From: Thermothielavioides terrestris NRRL 8126
Taxonomy: Eukaryota; Ascomycota; Sordariomycetes; Sordariales; Chaetomiaceae
Direction: 5' to 3'
NCBI RefSeq assembly: GCF_000226115.1
Contig: NC_016457.1
Coordinates: 2,914,001-2,978,000 of the forward strand
DNA length: 64,000 nt
In this document: positions 23,560-37,379 of the stretch, piece by piece
Layout: every line of letters begins with the position of its first letter
How positions within the stretch are numbered: position 1 is the first letter of the stretch
The notes under the pieces: generated by a model
What the model was told of the DNA's origin: nothing
Database searches by the model: none
What the model saw: the letters and a program-made list of their open reading frames with translations, nothing else
Program-made: the position numbers and the translations under genes

Positions 23560-24900
23560 CTTTCTCTTATCTAAGTATCCTATCGCCTCCCTTATACAAC
23601 TATATATATAAGATATAGAAAGTATTAAAGATCTATATATTAGCTAGGAGCTATAGCGTTACTGTATATAAAGATACTTTACTTACTATAAATAGGCCCT
23701 CCTATTAGGGCTCTAGCTTCGTACTTAGTTGGCCTATACTATAGTTCTTTATACTAAATATAACCTTATCTCCTTTATAGTAGACTAGTATATTGGATCG
23801 CTAGCGGTTTATACCCTCTTTATACCGATCTTACATTTACTTTAAGAGTACTATAATATACTTAAGGACTACTTAAAAACGGTTGGCTATCTTAGACACT
23901 TAGAAGAACTTATATCGTTATACTTTAGTCAAGTTCAATAGGTATAGCATTGTAGGCTCGACACCTATCCTAGGATAGAAACTATAATTAGCAAAGAACA
24001 GTAATACGCTTATAGTCTTAGATACTACGTTATTCCTAGCGAACTCTATAAGTAGTAGCTAGTCTACCTAGTTATCCTACACCTAGTCAACGAACAACCG
24101 TAAATACTGTTCTAGCTTAGTATTGATATACTTGGTCTAACCATTAATTTAAAGGTAGAAAGCTAACAAGGGCTTCAACGTAATGCCTAGCTATATCGAT
24201 AGCGTATACTAGAATATAAAGATAAACTAGGTACTATAGTCAGAGACAATTATATTAGGTACACTATATATTGAGTATATACGTTCAATGAATTAGTTGG
24301 CTAATTCTTCAATGTCTAGAGTCTCTATTGTAAGGAAGTATCGTATTTTAGTAAGCTAATCGACAACTATAGCAATATAGCAGTAGATACGACCTCGCTA
24401 TATATACGGTGGTAGCGGGGTAATATAGTCTATAGAGATATTTTTCTATAGCAACAATAGTAGAGGTAGGGGCTTTAAGAAGCTAGCTAGCAATGACCTT
24501 AGAGTTTTTATTTTATTATAGAGGAGATATACTTTATAATAAGTCCTAGTAGCCTAACTTATCCTTAGCTACTAATACCTCCTATTTAGAAGGTTGATTA
24601 TCTTTGTCCTACCTAGGTGCCTACTAGGACCAAAGGCATATATACAGTAGATGATCTAGAGCTATAAGTTATAATCGTTAAGATCGATCAATAGACAGTC
24701 TCTAAAGTAGACTTTGCCTACTACTTTACAACATTCTATAAGTAGGATATAGAGTCGTTGTTTAATAGTTGTAGACTACACTTATATACCTAGATTATAT
24801 AATACTACTAGTACATTAGCTAAGAAGGGCAAGAACTAGTAAGATATATCGATCAGTAAGTCAAGTAGCTATAAAAGGTCGAGCTAGAAGTGTTGTAAAT
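23560..24900 (-). pseudogene. Integrase region of element B
   Basis: Lies between the RNase H and chromodomain regions on the - strand, where a Ty3/Gypsy integrase is expected. Translation is broken by many RIP stops, and I could not place the D,D35E residues confidently, so the call rests mainly on position and length. Confidence 0.6.
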
Positions 24901-24949
24901 CGGCGCTATCTTCGCCGCCCTCCCTAAAGGCAAAGGAGACTAGGTCGAA

Positions 24950-26650
24950 GCGCTCTAGCTCGATCAATAGCCTCTACCTATTACAAAGCTAGTTATCTTA
25001 GCTATTGGGAATGTGCTTAGGCTTATAGCTAAGCGTATCAAGCTATATATTCGCTAATCTAGGGTAGTATACAATATAGAAATTGAACTATAATAAGAAT
25101 TTCAACTACTATATATATTATAGGGAAAGCTGCTTCGTAGTAGCAAATGTCTATAGGTTCTTATAGTTAATAATAATGTTAAACCTCTTAGACACGCCCT
25201 CTAGCTTAAGGCGCTATTCCTCCAATGCTTTAATAATCGCTAAAAGTTCCTTATTATAGATGTTATAGTTGTATTCCTAAGCGCTATACTTTAAGAAGAA
25301 ATAAGCTATAGGATAGAGCTTACCGTTATCCCCTAGCTAGAGAAGTATACCTCCTACTAACCAATTAGAGGCGTCTACCTCGACTACTATAGGCTTAGAC
25401 TAATCGTAGATATATAGCGCTAGTATAGTAATAAATATACATTTAAGCCTCTTAAAAGCCGCCTAGTATACATTCGACTAATACTAGCTACCTACCTTCT
25501 TCGTTAGGTTATAAAGAGGTTTCACAATACTAGAAAAATTATAGATAAACCATCTGTAGAAGTTAACAAAGCCTAGGAAGCGCTAAAGCTACCTCTTCGT
25601 CATTAGCTACTCCTAGGCTATAACTACTACAACCTTCTCTAGGTCCATTTCAACGCCCCCTAGAGTAATGATTATACTAAGGTATTTCGTTCTCTTAGTA
25701 TAGAACTCGTACTTATTAAGATTAGCTTATAGGCTAGCGTCAATAAGGCGCTTTAGGACCTCTTAGACCTAGGCTATATACTCCTCCTCGTTGCTAAAGT
25801 ATATAAGGATATTATCGAGGTATATAGTAACGTACTTATCTAATATATTATATAAGATGTCATTAATATAATACTAGAACGTCGTAGGCGCACTCTATAA
25901 CCTAAACGAGGTAACTAGACTCTTATAGAGGCCGAACCTAGTAATAAAGGCTATAAGCTACTTATAGCCCTCCGCAATCTATATATAGTTAAATATAGCG
26001 ATTACATTGAGTTTAATGAAAATAATAGCTTTATAGATTATATCTAAGGTCTCCTAGACCAACGGAATAGAGTACTAGTTCTTAAGCAATATATTATTAA
26101 CGCTATAGTAGTCTATATAAATATAGATACTACCGCTAGGTTTCTAGGCCAAGAGGATTAGCGATATAATACTAGACTTAGATATATAGATAAAACCTTT
26201 GTCCAACTGGTCGTCGAGCCAACGCTTAATCACCTATAGTTCTATAGGCGAGAATAGGCGATTCCTCAAGTATAGGAGCTTGCTACCTAGAATCACCTCA
26301 ATCTTATAGTCGTACAAACGATATAGTAGAAGGGTATTAGCCTCCTTTGGAAGGAAAGCTTCAAAAAGATTGTAATACTATAACGGTAGCTATACCTTAA
26401 TATCCTCTACTATTAGCTCAAATATATCTACCTTGTCGAAAAACTTTTTAACATTGTCCTCTATAATCTAACGGTTATACTTACTATCTTGCTAATAGTC
26501 GTTAATAAAGTTGTAAAGGTTCTTAGGGAACTAGGCCTTATAAAACTCTATATCCCTCTAGCGATATAAGAGGTCTTTAAAGAAGGTGTTAAGCAAATAT
26601 AGTAGATAGACGCCTTCGCCTAGGTTGTTCTCAATAGCTTTCTAAAGCTT
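24950..26650 (-). pseudogene. Reverse transcriptase and RNase H region of element B
   Basis: On the - strand the frame reads YLDNILIYFSNEEEY (catalytic YLDD changed to YLDN; core at 25,811-25,822), then ANLNKYEFYTKRTKYLSIII, GGVEMDLEKV and RFLGFVNFYRWFI. These are the standard thumb and connection motifs of Ty3/Gypsy RT. RNase H-like sequence follows between about 25,450 and 25,000. Stops replace expected Gln and Trp codons. Confidence 0.88.
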
Positions 26651-26899
26651 TTTTAGGGTAACTGTCATCACTATAACGCTATCCACTTTATATAATAGTA
26701 TAAAATTCTAGGCGTTTAGCAACCTAATATCGTTTAGATTAATATACCTATGTTATAGCTATAGTTGTAGAAGCGTTTATAGCTATAGACAGTAGATAGA
26801 GAGCGCTCAATATACATCTACCCTCATCTCTATAGCCACTAGCGTTGTCCTTATCGTCGGTGGCACCTCCTTAACTACTCTAGCCTACACGCCTAGTGG

Positions 26900-28694
26900 T
26901 GCTAACGTCTACCTTAGGCTATTCGCAAATATATATTCGTAGTGCCTTAGGAGTTGCACTTTCTATTGGTAATAGCGCTACTTTTCTAATTACTAGACAG
27001 AACGTTGATGAGTTGCTACTAAAGAAAAGAGTTATAGCCTATCCTAGCAAGTCGCTACTAAAGAAGAGAGTAGCAGCTCGCCTTTGTTAGGAACCTCTTT
27101 AATAGTAGCCTAGAAGGCCTAACTAAGGCTAGCAGTGCACCTATTAGTATAATCTTTAGCTAGGCTTATATTGTACCTATTAACGTAGTTCTTAAAGCAA
27201 GGTTAGTATACTAATTAGTATAAGATCGGCTAACCTAGTTGTTGACAGTCGCTTCCTTTTGCAAATGCCTATTGGCTAGAGAGGTATAGTAGTAGGCAGT
27301 TGCCCTAGCAACGTTTAGTAAAATATAGGCGTAGCAAGTCCTAGTCTACTTCTAGGTTATACTACTATAGCTATAGCAAGCTAAGGATAATAGGATTTTC
27401 TAAAGAAAGCGTTGTAACGAAAAAGAAGAGGAGCTCCTAGTAGTCGCTAACACTGAATAGAAGCTCGACGTACTATTCGATCTAGGAGAAAAGCCCACTA
27501 TCGGCTAAGAAAAGCAGCTATTTCTAGGGCAACTATCGCAATAGAACACAATGTCGTATAGCGAACTAAAAGTCTATAAAGGCTAGAGCTATATAGTTAG
27601 AATCAATAAGCAAAATATATAGAATAATATATAAATCGACAGCGATATATAAAGTAAGGAGGATAGATTTAGTCGAACTACCTATAGCGCTAATAGTTAA
27701 ATAGCCTAAATAAGCGAAACGATCCTCAGTTCCCTATTGCTATAATCCTACTCTACACCCCTAAATACGACTTTGCTCAAGGGTTATATATTTCCCTAGT
27801 TTATATCTTAGCTAGCGTAGCTCTTAGTGCTAGCTTAGTTATCGGTAACCTCTCTAAGGACGAACCTAGTATTATAATTGTCGATATACTTAGGTATATC
27901 TACAAAGCGTAAGTGCTAAGTCGCGCTATAGCTACTACCGCCGCTATAGCTAAAGCTACTGTAGCCGCTACAGCTAGAGCCGCCGAACCCACCTCTAAAA
28001 GTGCTAAATCTAGTAGTGCCCTATTGCTAGGCGCCACTAGTAGAGGCGCCCTAGCTAGATGAACCTAAGGTATTAGTGTTAGTGCTAAGTTTATTAAACT
28101 TAGTAAATGATCTACTAAATATAATGTTGTTACTGAAGGTGGTACTAGAGCTGCTAAAACCACTGTTGCTACTAAATCTGCTAAAGCTACTAAACCTACT
28201 GCGACTACTATCGCCACTATAGCTACTATAGTCTCGGCCCTAGCCTATACTAGTATCTGTCTTCTACTTATAGCTTCGAGTAGTGTAATTGGAACTACTG
28301 CAATTGAAGTATAGGCCATTAGTATAATAGTAGTTTAAGACGTTATTAGGAATATACGCTATAGCGAGCTTCATCTTGTTGAGGTCTATTAGTTCGCCTA
28401 CTTTGCTAGTATCTTTCTTACTATTATAGCTAGTATCACTACTACCAATAGTCTTCTTAAAGCTCTTATCTATCTTATTAAGAGCTATCGCAGTAGTTTA
28501 ACAGTTTGTAATATACTAGTATTTCTCTATCTAACCTTCAAAGTCGTTATCGTTAAGTATATTGTCCTAACTTTCAATCGCTTTCTTAAACTTATTATAT
28601 AAACGCAATTTAAACTATATAACCTTTTGCTTATTGTCTTACTTAATAGTAATCGCTAAGATTATAAAATATAATGTAAAATGGTCGAAATTAG
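26900..28694 (-). pseudogene. Gag-side region of element B, 3' of the C insertion
   Basis: On the - strand this precedes the pol region. A compositionally simple stretch at about 27,920-28,245 is rich in GCTACT/GCTAAA triplets and would encode a Ser/Gly-rich linker. Gag identity is inferred from position. It continues beyond element C at 41,661. Confidence 0.55.
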
Positions 28695-29186
28695 TGAATT
28701 AGGGTGATAGACTACCTAGACGTAGGGACCTAGTTTTTTTATTCGTTTCAGTGTGTTGTATTCGTTGCTAGGGGGGGGGGTCTAGCCCTCTGATCATATA
28801 TATTTAAGTGGGCTAAGCCTATCTTCTTCGTCATTAAGCAAGACATTAAGCAATTGTCAATATATATTTATTGACACTACGTTAGTGGTTCTCCTTCTTT
28901 TAGGAAGGCTATTGAGCTTCTCCTTTCGTTGTTCTACCTTTGTCTAGATGATAAGCATTCGAGCTATTGAGCTCTAACTGCATTCTTATTATCTCTTGTC
29001 TTTCTACTATATTCTACTAGATGTACCTAAGCTATATATCTTCCTTTTAGAAGATATCCTTCCTACTACTTGATATACACTATCTTTATTTGTCTAGAGG
29101 GACACTATATTCCTTTAGGAGCTATCTTATACACTTGGTCCTAGGTGTAGTAGAGTAGGTTAGTATAGAGGTTTTACACTATTTTA
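28695..29186 (+). repeat. 5' LTR of element C (492 bp)
   Basis: Pairs with 41,169-41,660. It starts TGAATTAGGG and ends CACTATTTTA (CACTATTTCA in the other copy). It contains a run of ten G (28,771-28,780) that is eight in the 3' LTR. It lacks the two bases TA present after the initial TG of the 3' LTR. The same family supplies both LTRs of element E. Confidence 0.92.
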
Positions 29187-29900
29187 AATGAGGGCTTAAT
29201 CGGGGAAGAGCTTAGCTCTATATCTAAACAAGATAGTATAGACTACAAAGTCTTCTAAGATTATAGAACTATATAATGCTATATTAATAGCTATATAACA
29301 ACGATATAGCTGACCTATTGAGGCTCTAGTATATTGATACTAGTATCTCTAGGAGGCGTAGAAACCTATTGAGGCGTATATGTTCTAGGGGTCTATTGAG
29401 ACCTTATCCTAGGAGACCTTCCTTTATCTAGACGATATAGGGCATCGAAAAGATATCTTATTATCCTTAACACTTTGAAGACCTGTTAAGGCTTTGTTAT
29501 TATTGATATAGTAGTTGTAAAACGCTAACCTAATTGAAAGACAATAGTTCTATCTTCTTAAGTAGAGATAAAGGTAGAATTTTTATCGATTATCATCTTC
29601 TTCTCTAGTCTAGCCGAACTAGTTACAAAAGTAGTTAAATGTAATAGCTATTTATAAGCTTCTAAGCTTAGGGCTATATCTTTATAACACTTAGCTCCTT
29701 TTAATAATATATCTAACACTATTTTATATTAAATATAAGGTCTTAGTATAGACGTTTACTTTTTTTTTAAAAGCTATACTCTTACTATTATTATATTAGT
29801 TAAGTTTAGTATATTAGTTGCTAGAGGTATCTAGGTAATTTATAAAGAACCTATAGTTATCCTTTAGGGCCTTTAGACTATATATTCCAAAGGAACCTAG
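29187..29900 (+). other. Leader of element C
   Basis: Non-coding or poorly readable sequence between the 5' LTR and gag. It includes several CCTATTGAGGC-like words near 29,318-29,410. The corresponding segment of element E (about 52,829-52,150) is similar. The primer binding site should lie at the left end but cannot be matched to a tRNA by eye. Confidence 0.5.
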
Positions 29901-32550
29901 CTTCTTAAGAGGTTTTCTTCCTCTAGATAGACGTCGAAGGAGTCGATATTCCTATAGAAGTATATATATTAGTCTTTTTATAGTCTATCGATATAGTCGT
30001 TGCCTTTCTTTAAAGACAATAGCAAAGCGCCTAATAACTTGACTCTAGCGATATATATATATATTGTCTATAGAAGCTCTAGGAATCTCGTCGACCTTTA
30101 TAATATTATCAATCCTAATACTAACCTCCGAAGGAGAGTCTAAGGATATATCTATCTTATAGCCTTTCTAAGGTATATTAAGTAAAGAAGACTTAGCTAA
30201 AGTAGCGTAGATACCTTTTTTATCTTCGCTAGATACCTCTACTCCGTTTATCTATACAGAGGTATCTATAGTAACACCTTCTAGTCTCTCTAAAGCTAAA
30301 GCTCTAAAGAAGATGACTAAATACATTCTTACTACTATATTTAGTATAACCTTTCCGACTTTAGCGAAGGCTAGCCTTTAGAGCTATTTCTCTAGTTAGA
30401 ATACTATATATTGGATCGAGATCTTTAAAGAAATGTATAAAGCTTATTAGGTTATTAATAATAAGACTTGTATATACCTGTTTAAGCTTTAGTATAATAC
30501 TACGATCTAGCCTATTATCTATTATTAAAAGAAAAAGGATTAAGAGACCTAGATAGCTTTTAAGGCTAAGTTCCTAAAGTACTAGAAAGGTGACGATCCT
30601 AAGTAGTATAGTAATAGAGGTTACCTTTATAATCTGATCAAAGGGAGATATTAGCTAGTTAGCAAGGTTATCTATAACTACTTCGAGTTAATTGATTATA
30701 TATATACTATCGCCTTTACTAAAGTTTATAAAGAGTTGTAGTATATAATTGTCTTAACTATATAATATATACTTAATTAGTAGATCTAAGTAGCTTTTAA
30801 AGACCGCTAGTATACTTTAAAGAAGGATAATAAGGACTTTATCTATATTGCAAAGTAGGTAGACTTCCTTAAGTTCGTTTAAGATACTCTTTAGAAGGGT
30901 CTTAATATAGAAGACCTTTTTCTTAAAACCTATAAGCGTAAAATCGATCTATAGAAGTACTATTCGCTTCTAGCTACGCCTACTATTAAGACGACTCCTA
31001 AGCTATAAGAGTAGGAAGAGGAGAGGCCGAAGAAAGCTCTTATACCTATATCTAACGATATTAACGATCTAGCTAATTAGCTCTAACGTCTATATATCTA
31101 GAAGTAGAAGATCGCTAAATAGTTCAAATAGAAGATCGAGGCCCTCTATTTATATAAAATCGATCCTACTCCTAATAAGATCGAGGTTCTCTAGATATAT
31201 TTCTAGTAGCGGAGCCGTTTATAAGAGAGATATATTAGCTTCGTTATTGGCCTATATATTAATAGTCGTCCTTATAGCTATAGTAGACTTATAAGCTCTA
31301 GCTATTGCTACTATTGCAGTAACTCTAACTATATAGTCCTCAAGTATATAGAAGTTATAGAAGCTATAGCTATAGGTCTAATATATTATAAAAGTATAGA
31401 CTACTACTTTAGCAATAGGAGTAAGAAGGGCTATATACTAGCTAAGACGATTACCTTTACAAAGATAGATATTAATAGTATATAAGAGGTTAGTAAGATT
31501 AGCTAGCTCGTTCTTATATATATAGCCTATTGCCTACAATATAATAGTTATCCTATATACTAAGTATATTATTACGAGTATAAGTGCTTAAATAGCTACT
31601 TATTTAAGCTAGATATATCCCTAGTGTTAAATAAGTACTACCTCTAGTAGCCTAAGCTATATTAGGAGCCTATAATTATCTAGACAACGATTAATCGTTT
31701 TATATATAAAGGGGAGCCTAAGCTTACCTTCGCCTTCTATTATATAGCGTCTAATTAGTTGTCGTTTTATATAGTTCTATTAGAAGGAGATTGTATCTTA
31801 ACTTAGAAGGTTGTCCTACAGTCTACGCTAAAGGTTGACGAATTCCATTGACTATCTCTTCCTCTCTTTAACTAGACTAAGGGGGAAGCTAAGGAGAAAG
31901 TAGACAAGGAAGTAAAGACTATACTTCAAGGTATATCGTCTACTAAGCGTCGATTTACTAAGGATAAAAGGGAAGATAACTTCTAGATAGGCGGTACTCC
32001 TATACCTCTAGTAGAGCCTCCTTATATAACTATCTTTAAGAACCTAGCTATAGCGAATTATATAAAGAAAGAGGAGCTATAGTCTAAGCCGCCTATATCA
32101 AAGGTTACTATATTGCCTCTATATATAAAGGATATAATCTATACTATAATAAAGGCGAAGACTAATCTAACCTTTAACAACTTAGTCTATATCTCGTCTA
32201 AGTATAAGGACGCTCTAATTATATACCTATAAGGTATTTTCGCTAATATTAAGATTATTAACTATAAAGGGTCTAATGTTCCTAAGCCTAATGGACTAAC
32301 TATTATACTAAAAGATATAGGGGTCTATATATAGGCTCTATATACCAATGTAAATATATTTAATAGTCCTCGATCTAGTTAGACTAAGACGGTTCTAGCG
32401 ATCTTTAGAGTTACTAAAGATAGTATATAAGGCATCTATATAGGAAGCCTCTAAGAGCGTTAGATTTATAAAGGTCTACCTAGAGACGTTGACAATTATA
32501 TTTATACTCTACTTTAGAAGTCTATCTCAATGCTTTTAGTCTTATAGTAT
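29900..32550 (+). pseudogene. Gag region of element C, with CCHC zinc knuckle relic
   Basis: The + strand frame through 30,400-31,350 reads as a helical capsid-like protein with TAG/TAA at expected Gln/Trp positions. At 31,306-31,347 the codons give C-x2-C-x4-Y-x4-Y. This is the retroviral-type knuckle C-x2-C-x4-H-x4-C with His and the last Cys changed to Tyr by C-to-T or G-to-A mutation. Region ends are approximate. Confidence 0.75.
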
Positions 32551-35500
32551 ATAGAACTTAATATAATAATAAAAGTATAGTCGCTTCCTACTTTGTATAT
32601 CTAATTTGAGAAAGGTCATTATAATAAGTATCTCGCTCTAATCGACTTTAGTTTAGAGTACAACTATATCTCAATAAATATCGTTAAGAAGTATATACTA
32701 TTATACTAGCCTACTAAGGTCGTTTCAAAGGGTCTTTATAGTTTAGTACTGTTCCTTAGAGAGACCTAGGTTACTCTTTACCTAGGTAGAGTTGGTATCA
32801 ACCTTTACTTCTTTATAACTAAGGATATCGCTAGTAGGTACAAAGCAATTCTTAGTATACTATTCATTAAAGATACCGCTCTAACCTTCGATTATTATAA
32901 TAGTAACCTAATTACTACTAATCTACTTATAAAAAGAAAGATAGTTTAGATATATATCGTCTCTAAGAAGATTATCTAGTGGAATCGCCTATTATCTCTA
33001 ATATAACTAGCTATCTAAGAGCAATTCTAAGGATTAATAAAGAGTCTTAAAAGAATCTTTGACTAAGTAGAGATAGAGGAAGGCGAGATTGCCCTTAGTT
33101 TCCTCGACGATAATATAGGTAAAGTGGTTTTTGATTTTATTTTATAGAAGTCTTATATACTACTCTTTAATACTCTTTTTTATATTATATATTTTTATTC
33201 TTTATCTTCTTTGTTTAAATAGACGAAAATCGAATTATTATCCTATTTAAAAGGGAAAAGAGGGACCCTAATTGGAAACCCCTTTTCTAACTAGAGACTA
33301 AGGTGGGAGTTCAAGTATAAGGTTAGATATACCTTAAAGATATTTATACTTTAGAAGAATGTTATAAATAAGGTTTAGCTAGTTGATTTAGCCCTATTAG
33401 ATAGCTCTATACTAGAGAGAGACCTATTATAGTGAGAGAAGTAGCTTATAAAGGCTAAGGCAAAGATATAGTTTAAAAAAGAATAGGACGATCTTATAGT
33501 CCTCTATTTCTTAGATCTTAAACTAAGCTCGAGGCTTACTAAGGAGCGCCTTTAAACGATACTCGCTACTATAGATAAGTTCCTTAATAAACTAGAAAAG
33601 GAGATATTTACTAAGATCTTATAAAACTAGGAAGCTACGCTTATATAGGATTTTACTAAGTATAGGTATATCTATAAGGATATTGTCTTGCCCTAGTATA
33701 TTAAGACTATTTTATATAAGGCCTAGTAGAGCAAGTCTATTCTAATTCCAAAGCTATTAATATAGAAGGTTATTGATCTACTTAGAGAGAGGTAGATATA
33801 TAGGATTATTAAGTATAGCTATATAAGCTACTATAATAATTAGTTCTTTATTTTTAAAAAAGATAGTAGATTATAGCTTATTAATAATATTTAAAAGGCT
33901 AATACTATAATGATCTATAACGCTTTTGTCCTACCTACTATAGAAGAATTTAGTAAGGACTTTAGTAGCTATAAGCTATTATCTCTCTTAGATCTCTTCT
34001 CTAGTTATAACTAGGTTAATCTTAATAAGTAGAGCTATAATTTAATAACCTTTTCAACGTCGATTAGTCTCTTTTATATATATATACTATCGATAGAAGG
34101 TATAAATTCTATTACTTAGTTCCAACGAGCTATAATAACGATCTTTAGTAACTTTATCCTAGATATTTATCAAGTCTATCTAAATGATATTATAGTAAAA
34201 GGTCCTCGATCTAATTATAATAGCTATCTAGATAGAAGAGGACGTTATAAATTTATTATCGAGTATCTTAAGAATATTGATATAGTATTATTAAATATAG
34301 AGCTAGTAGGTATGACTATCGCTATAGTGAAGTTGAAGTAGATATAACTAAAAGTAGTTCTACTTAGTTATCTTTATATACCTAATAGGCATCTTCTTAA
34401 AGAAACGAAAGTAATTAAGATAAGGGAGTAAAAGACCTATTCTAATGTAAAAGAGGTATATATCTTCGTTAGAATAGTTAGATACTACTAGATCTAGATT
34501 AAAGGCTTTACGATTATCGTAATTCCTCTTTACGCTCTAATAAAGAAGGATACTAAGTAGACTTAGGGGCCTATTGAGTAGAAGACGATAGATAAGCTAA
34601 AGGAGAAAATCACTATTACTCTAGTCCTTATAACGCTTGTCTATAGCGATCTATAGTATAGTATAATCTTCCTAGTTTATAACGCTAATATCCTTAGCTA
34701 GGGAGGTATACTCAAGTAGGTTAGTCCCAATAGTAAAAGATACCTATATAGGTTTAAGAGCGGTATCTAGTCAGAGGTAGAGAAGTGGTATAATACTATA
34801 AAGAGGGAACTAAGAGGGCTACTCTTTCTTTTAAAGTGTTTTCGCCACTACCTCTTTAATATACATTTTACTATAGAGACCAATACTCTGGTTCTAGTCT
34901 ATTAGCTTAATAGTACTATAAGCGATATTCTAGATACTCTTATAATACGCTAGATTGCCTAGATTCGCCTATTCGACTTCGAAGTTAAGTATATCCTAGG
35001 TCCTAAAAACGTTATAGCTAATACGTTGTCTTATAAGCCGCCTAGGCCTTTTAACTATATAGAGAAGGAGTCGGAGAAGGATATTGACGACTAGGTCGAC
35101 ATTTAAATCTTTGTTAACTATATAGGCGAAGAGACTTTATATCTAAAGGGGAAGCTAGAACCTATCCGCCTTTAAGATAGTTACTTCTAATGGTCCTTGG
35201 ATATCGCCTACTTTTTATCGATAATAGAAGCTCTACTTAGCTATAGTCTATACTAGAAGCGACGTTAGCTTAAAAGGGAAGCGTTGAAGTACTTCGTTGA
35301 GGATCATTACCTTTTTCTCTAAAGTATAAATTATATATAATGTTATAGGTACGTTGTTAATACCCCTAAGGAGAGGCGTTTAATCTTCGACTAATATTAC
35401 AATAAGGTTAGCTATTATAGAAGGGAGCCAATATACCGACGAATAATACTCTACTACTATTGACGTAGTATATACGAAGATGTAGTAAACTGGATTTAGG

Positions 35501-36560
35501 CTTATACCTTATATCAAGTATATAATACCTAGAGGTTCAAAGAAGTAGTAAGTTGGACAATGCCTCTGCCTTTTCCTTTTGTTAAATAGCACCTCAATAT
35601 CTAATATATATTATTTAGCTATAGGGAGAAGAAATATTTCCTTATTGAGGCTTACAACGATCTTACAAAATATATTAAGACTAAGATCCTATTGAACAAG
35701 TCCTTTAAATCTGTTAAGTCCTTTATCTTACGATATATCCTTTGTCGCTAAGGTTACCCTATAGTTATAGTTGTCGACGGAGGCTCTAAGTTCAAAGGCG
35801 AAGTCAAGGAGATCCTTTGTAAACTAGATATTAAAAGAGTTATTATTTCGCTATACAATTTGTATATAAACAGTGTAAATAAGGCTAACTATATTATAAT
35901 TGCTATCTCGTTTATAAAGATAACTAATAATATAGGAAGGAGGTAGAGGGAGCTCTTTCTATATATCTTATATATAGATTATACAACTGTTAGAGGCTTT
36001 TATAGAATATCTCCTTTCTTTCTTACCTATAATTATAAGCCTATTAGTCTAGTCGAGTTTAATGTTCTTATATAGTAAATTCTTATCTAGGACTCTGTCT
36101 ATACCTAGTTAAAGGAAGAAGATCCTACAAAGGTTTATATAAAGCTTATCGCTCTCTATATCTATATCCTCTAAGAAGTAGAGTATAATTATAAGATTGC
36201 TACCAAATAGGTTACTATAGCTTATAAAAAGATAGCTAAACACTATAATAAGGCCTATAAATGTAAATTTCACTTTAAAAATATAGTTATATCTATCGAT
36301 AATCTCGTCCTCGTCTACAACAATATATACTAGCTAGATATAAGCTTAGTTCGAAAGTTGGAATATCGCTAGTTTAGCCCGTTCTACGTTTAGATAATTA
36401 AAGATCAAGACATTTACTTCCTAGAGACTCTAGATGATATACCTATCTAGACACTATATTCTTTGAACTATATAAAGAAATTCTTTAAGCTAGATAACGT
36501 TTAGCTAAAAGTAGATAGACTAGCTCCGTTCTATTGTAGAGAGGAGCGCTATAACGGTAG
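32550..36560 (+). pseudogene. Pol region of element C: protease, RT, RNase H, integrase
   Basis: A retropepsin-like segment near 32,600-33,060 contains ALIDFSLEYNYISI. RT spans about 33,700-34,450, with the catalytic motif read YLND at 34,177-34,188 followed by IIVKGPRSNYN. RNase H follows to about 35,040 (TIETNTLV and DFEVKYILGPKNVIA-like segments). Integrase runs from about 35,290 to 36,250. A GPY/F-like tail at 36,330-36,540 includes VRKLEYR and SPFYV. All parts carry RIP stops. Confidence 0.88.
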
Positions 36561-36999
36561 ATACTACAACGAGGTTAGCGATAAAGGCTATAGCGATAGA
36601 GAGTGAGATTCTATAAATATATATTACTCGACGCCTACTAACGATAGCGAAGGGGAATATAGCGTTGTTGATAGTATTGGCTTCAATTAGGTAGAGGGGG
36701 ACTACGCCTACGTCTTTATTAGCCTAGATAGCTACGTCGATTACCTAAATAGGCTTCCCTATAATAGCGTTATAGTTTTAGATTATAACGAGGTCTATAG
36801 TATAAACGATTATAATAATAGGATACTGAGAGAAGATAATATAGAGGACACTATAATTATAGTTAAGGAGGAGGTCCTTGAGGAAAAAACCTCTAATTAT
36901 ATTATAGCGCCTTAGGCTAGCTAGACTTGCTCGACTATAAAGGGAGTAAAGAAGAAGCAACTTCGTTAGAAGCTTATTATCGAAATCCCCTATAGAAAA

Positions 37000-37370
37000 C
37001 TACTTAGTTTTTAACACTAGCCCTCTAGATGTACAAGGATATATATTTTAGAAAAGGGGGAGGATATAGATGCTACTGCCTCTAATAGTTTTACTAGCGT
37101 TTAGCTATATTTCCTTCCTAATATCTATTGTTATATTAGCCTCCTACTCGCTAATAATATCTCCGTTAGCTACGTCTTACTTAGTCTTTATCTATCTACT
37201 ATCTTTTGTTCGTTTTTAGCCCTTAGGACTTTATTCTTTTTCGCTAGTACCTAAGTTTTCTTCCTAGGGGGTGACCCTACTCTTAGAGACCTTATAGTCA
37301 TTTATACCTTTTTCTTTTTACTTCTATTCTCTAGATAAATAGTTTCTATTATATAGGATTAAGTTTCTTA
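37000..37370. other. Post-pol spacer of element C
   Basis: T-rich sequence after the integrase tail, with no readable protein on either strand. It may be the original 3' untranslated region before the accessory frames. Confidence 0.4.
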
Positions 37371-37379
37371 GAGCTAAAG

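Larger units (their letters stand above)
22261..28694 (-). mobile_element. Element B, main part: Ty3/Gypsy chromovirus, RIP-degraded
   Basis: Order on the - strand, from right to left: gag remnants, reverse transcriptase, RNase H, integrase, chromodomain, 3' untranslated region, 3' LTR. Element C interrupts its 5' region at 28,694, and the remaining part lies at 41,661-42,929. With C removed the element is about 7.7 kb, normal for a fungal chromovirus. No frame is intact. Confidence 0.9.

Noticed and set aside
26896..27090. 64-codon open frame on the + strand
   Set aside because: Chance gap between stops in a RIP-mutated element encoded on the other strand.
28771..28780. Run of ten G in the left C LTR as a possible G-quadruplex or regulatory site
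   Set aside because: Only a homopolymer that is eight G in the partner LTR; better explained by slippage.
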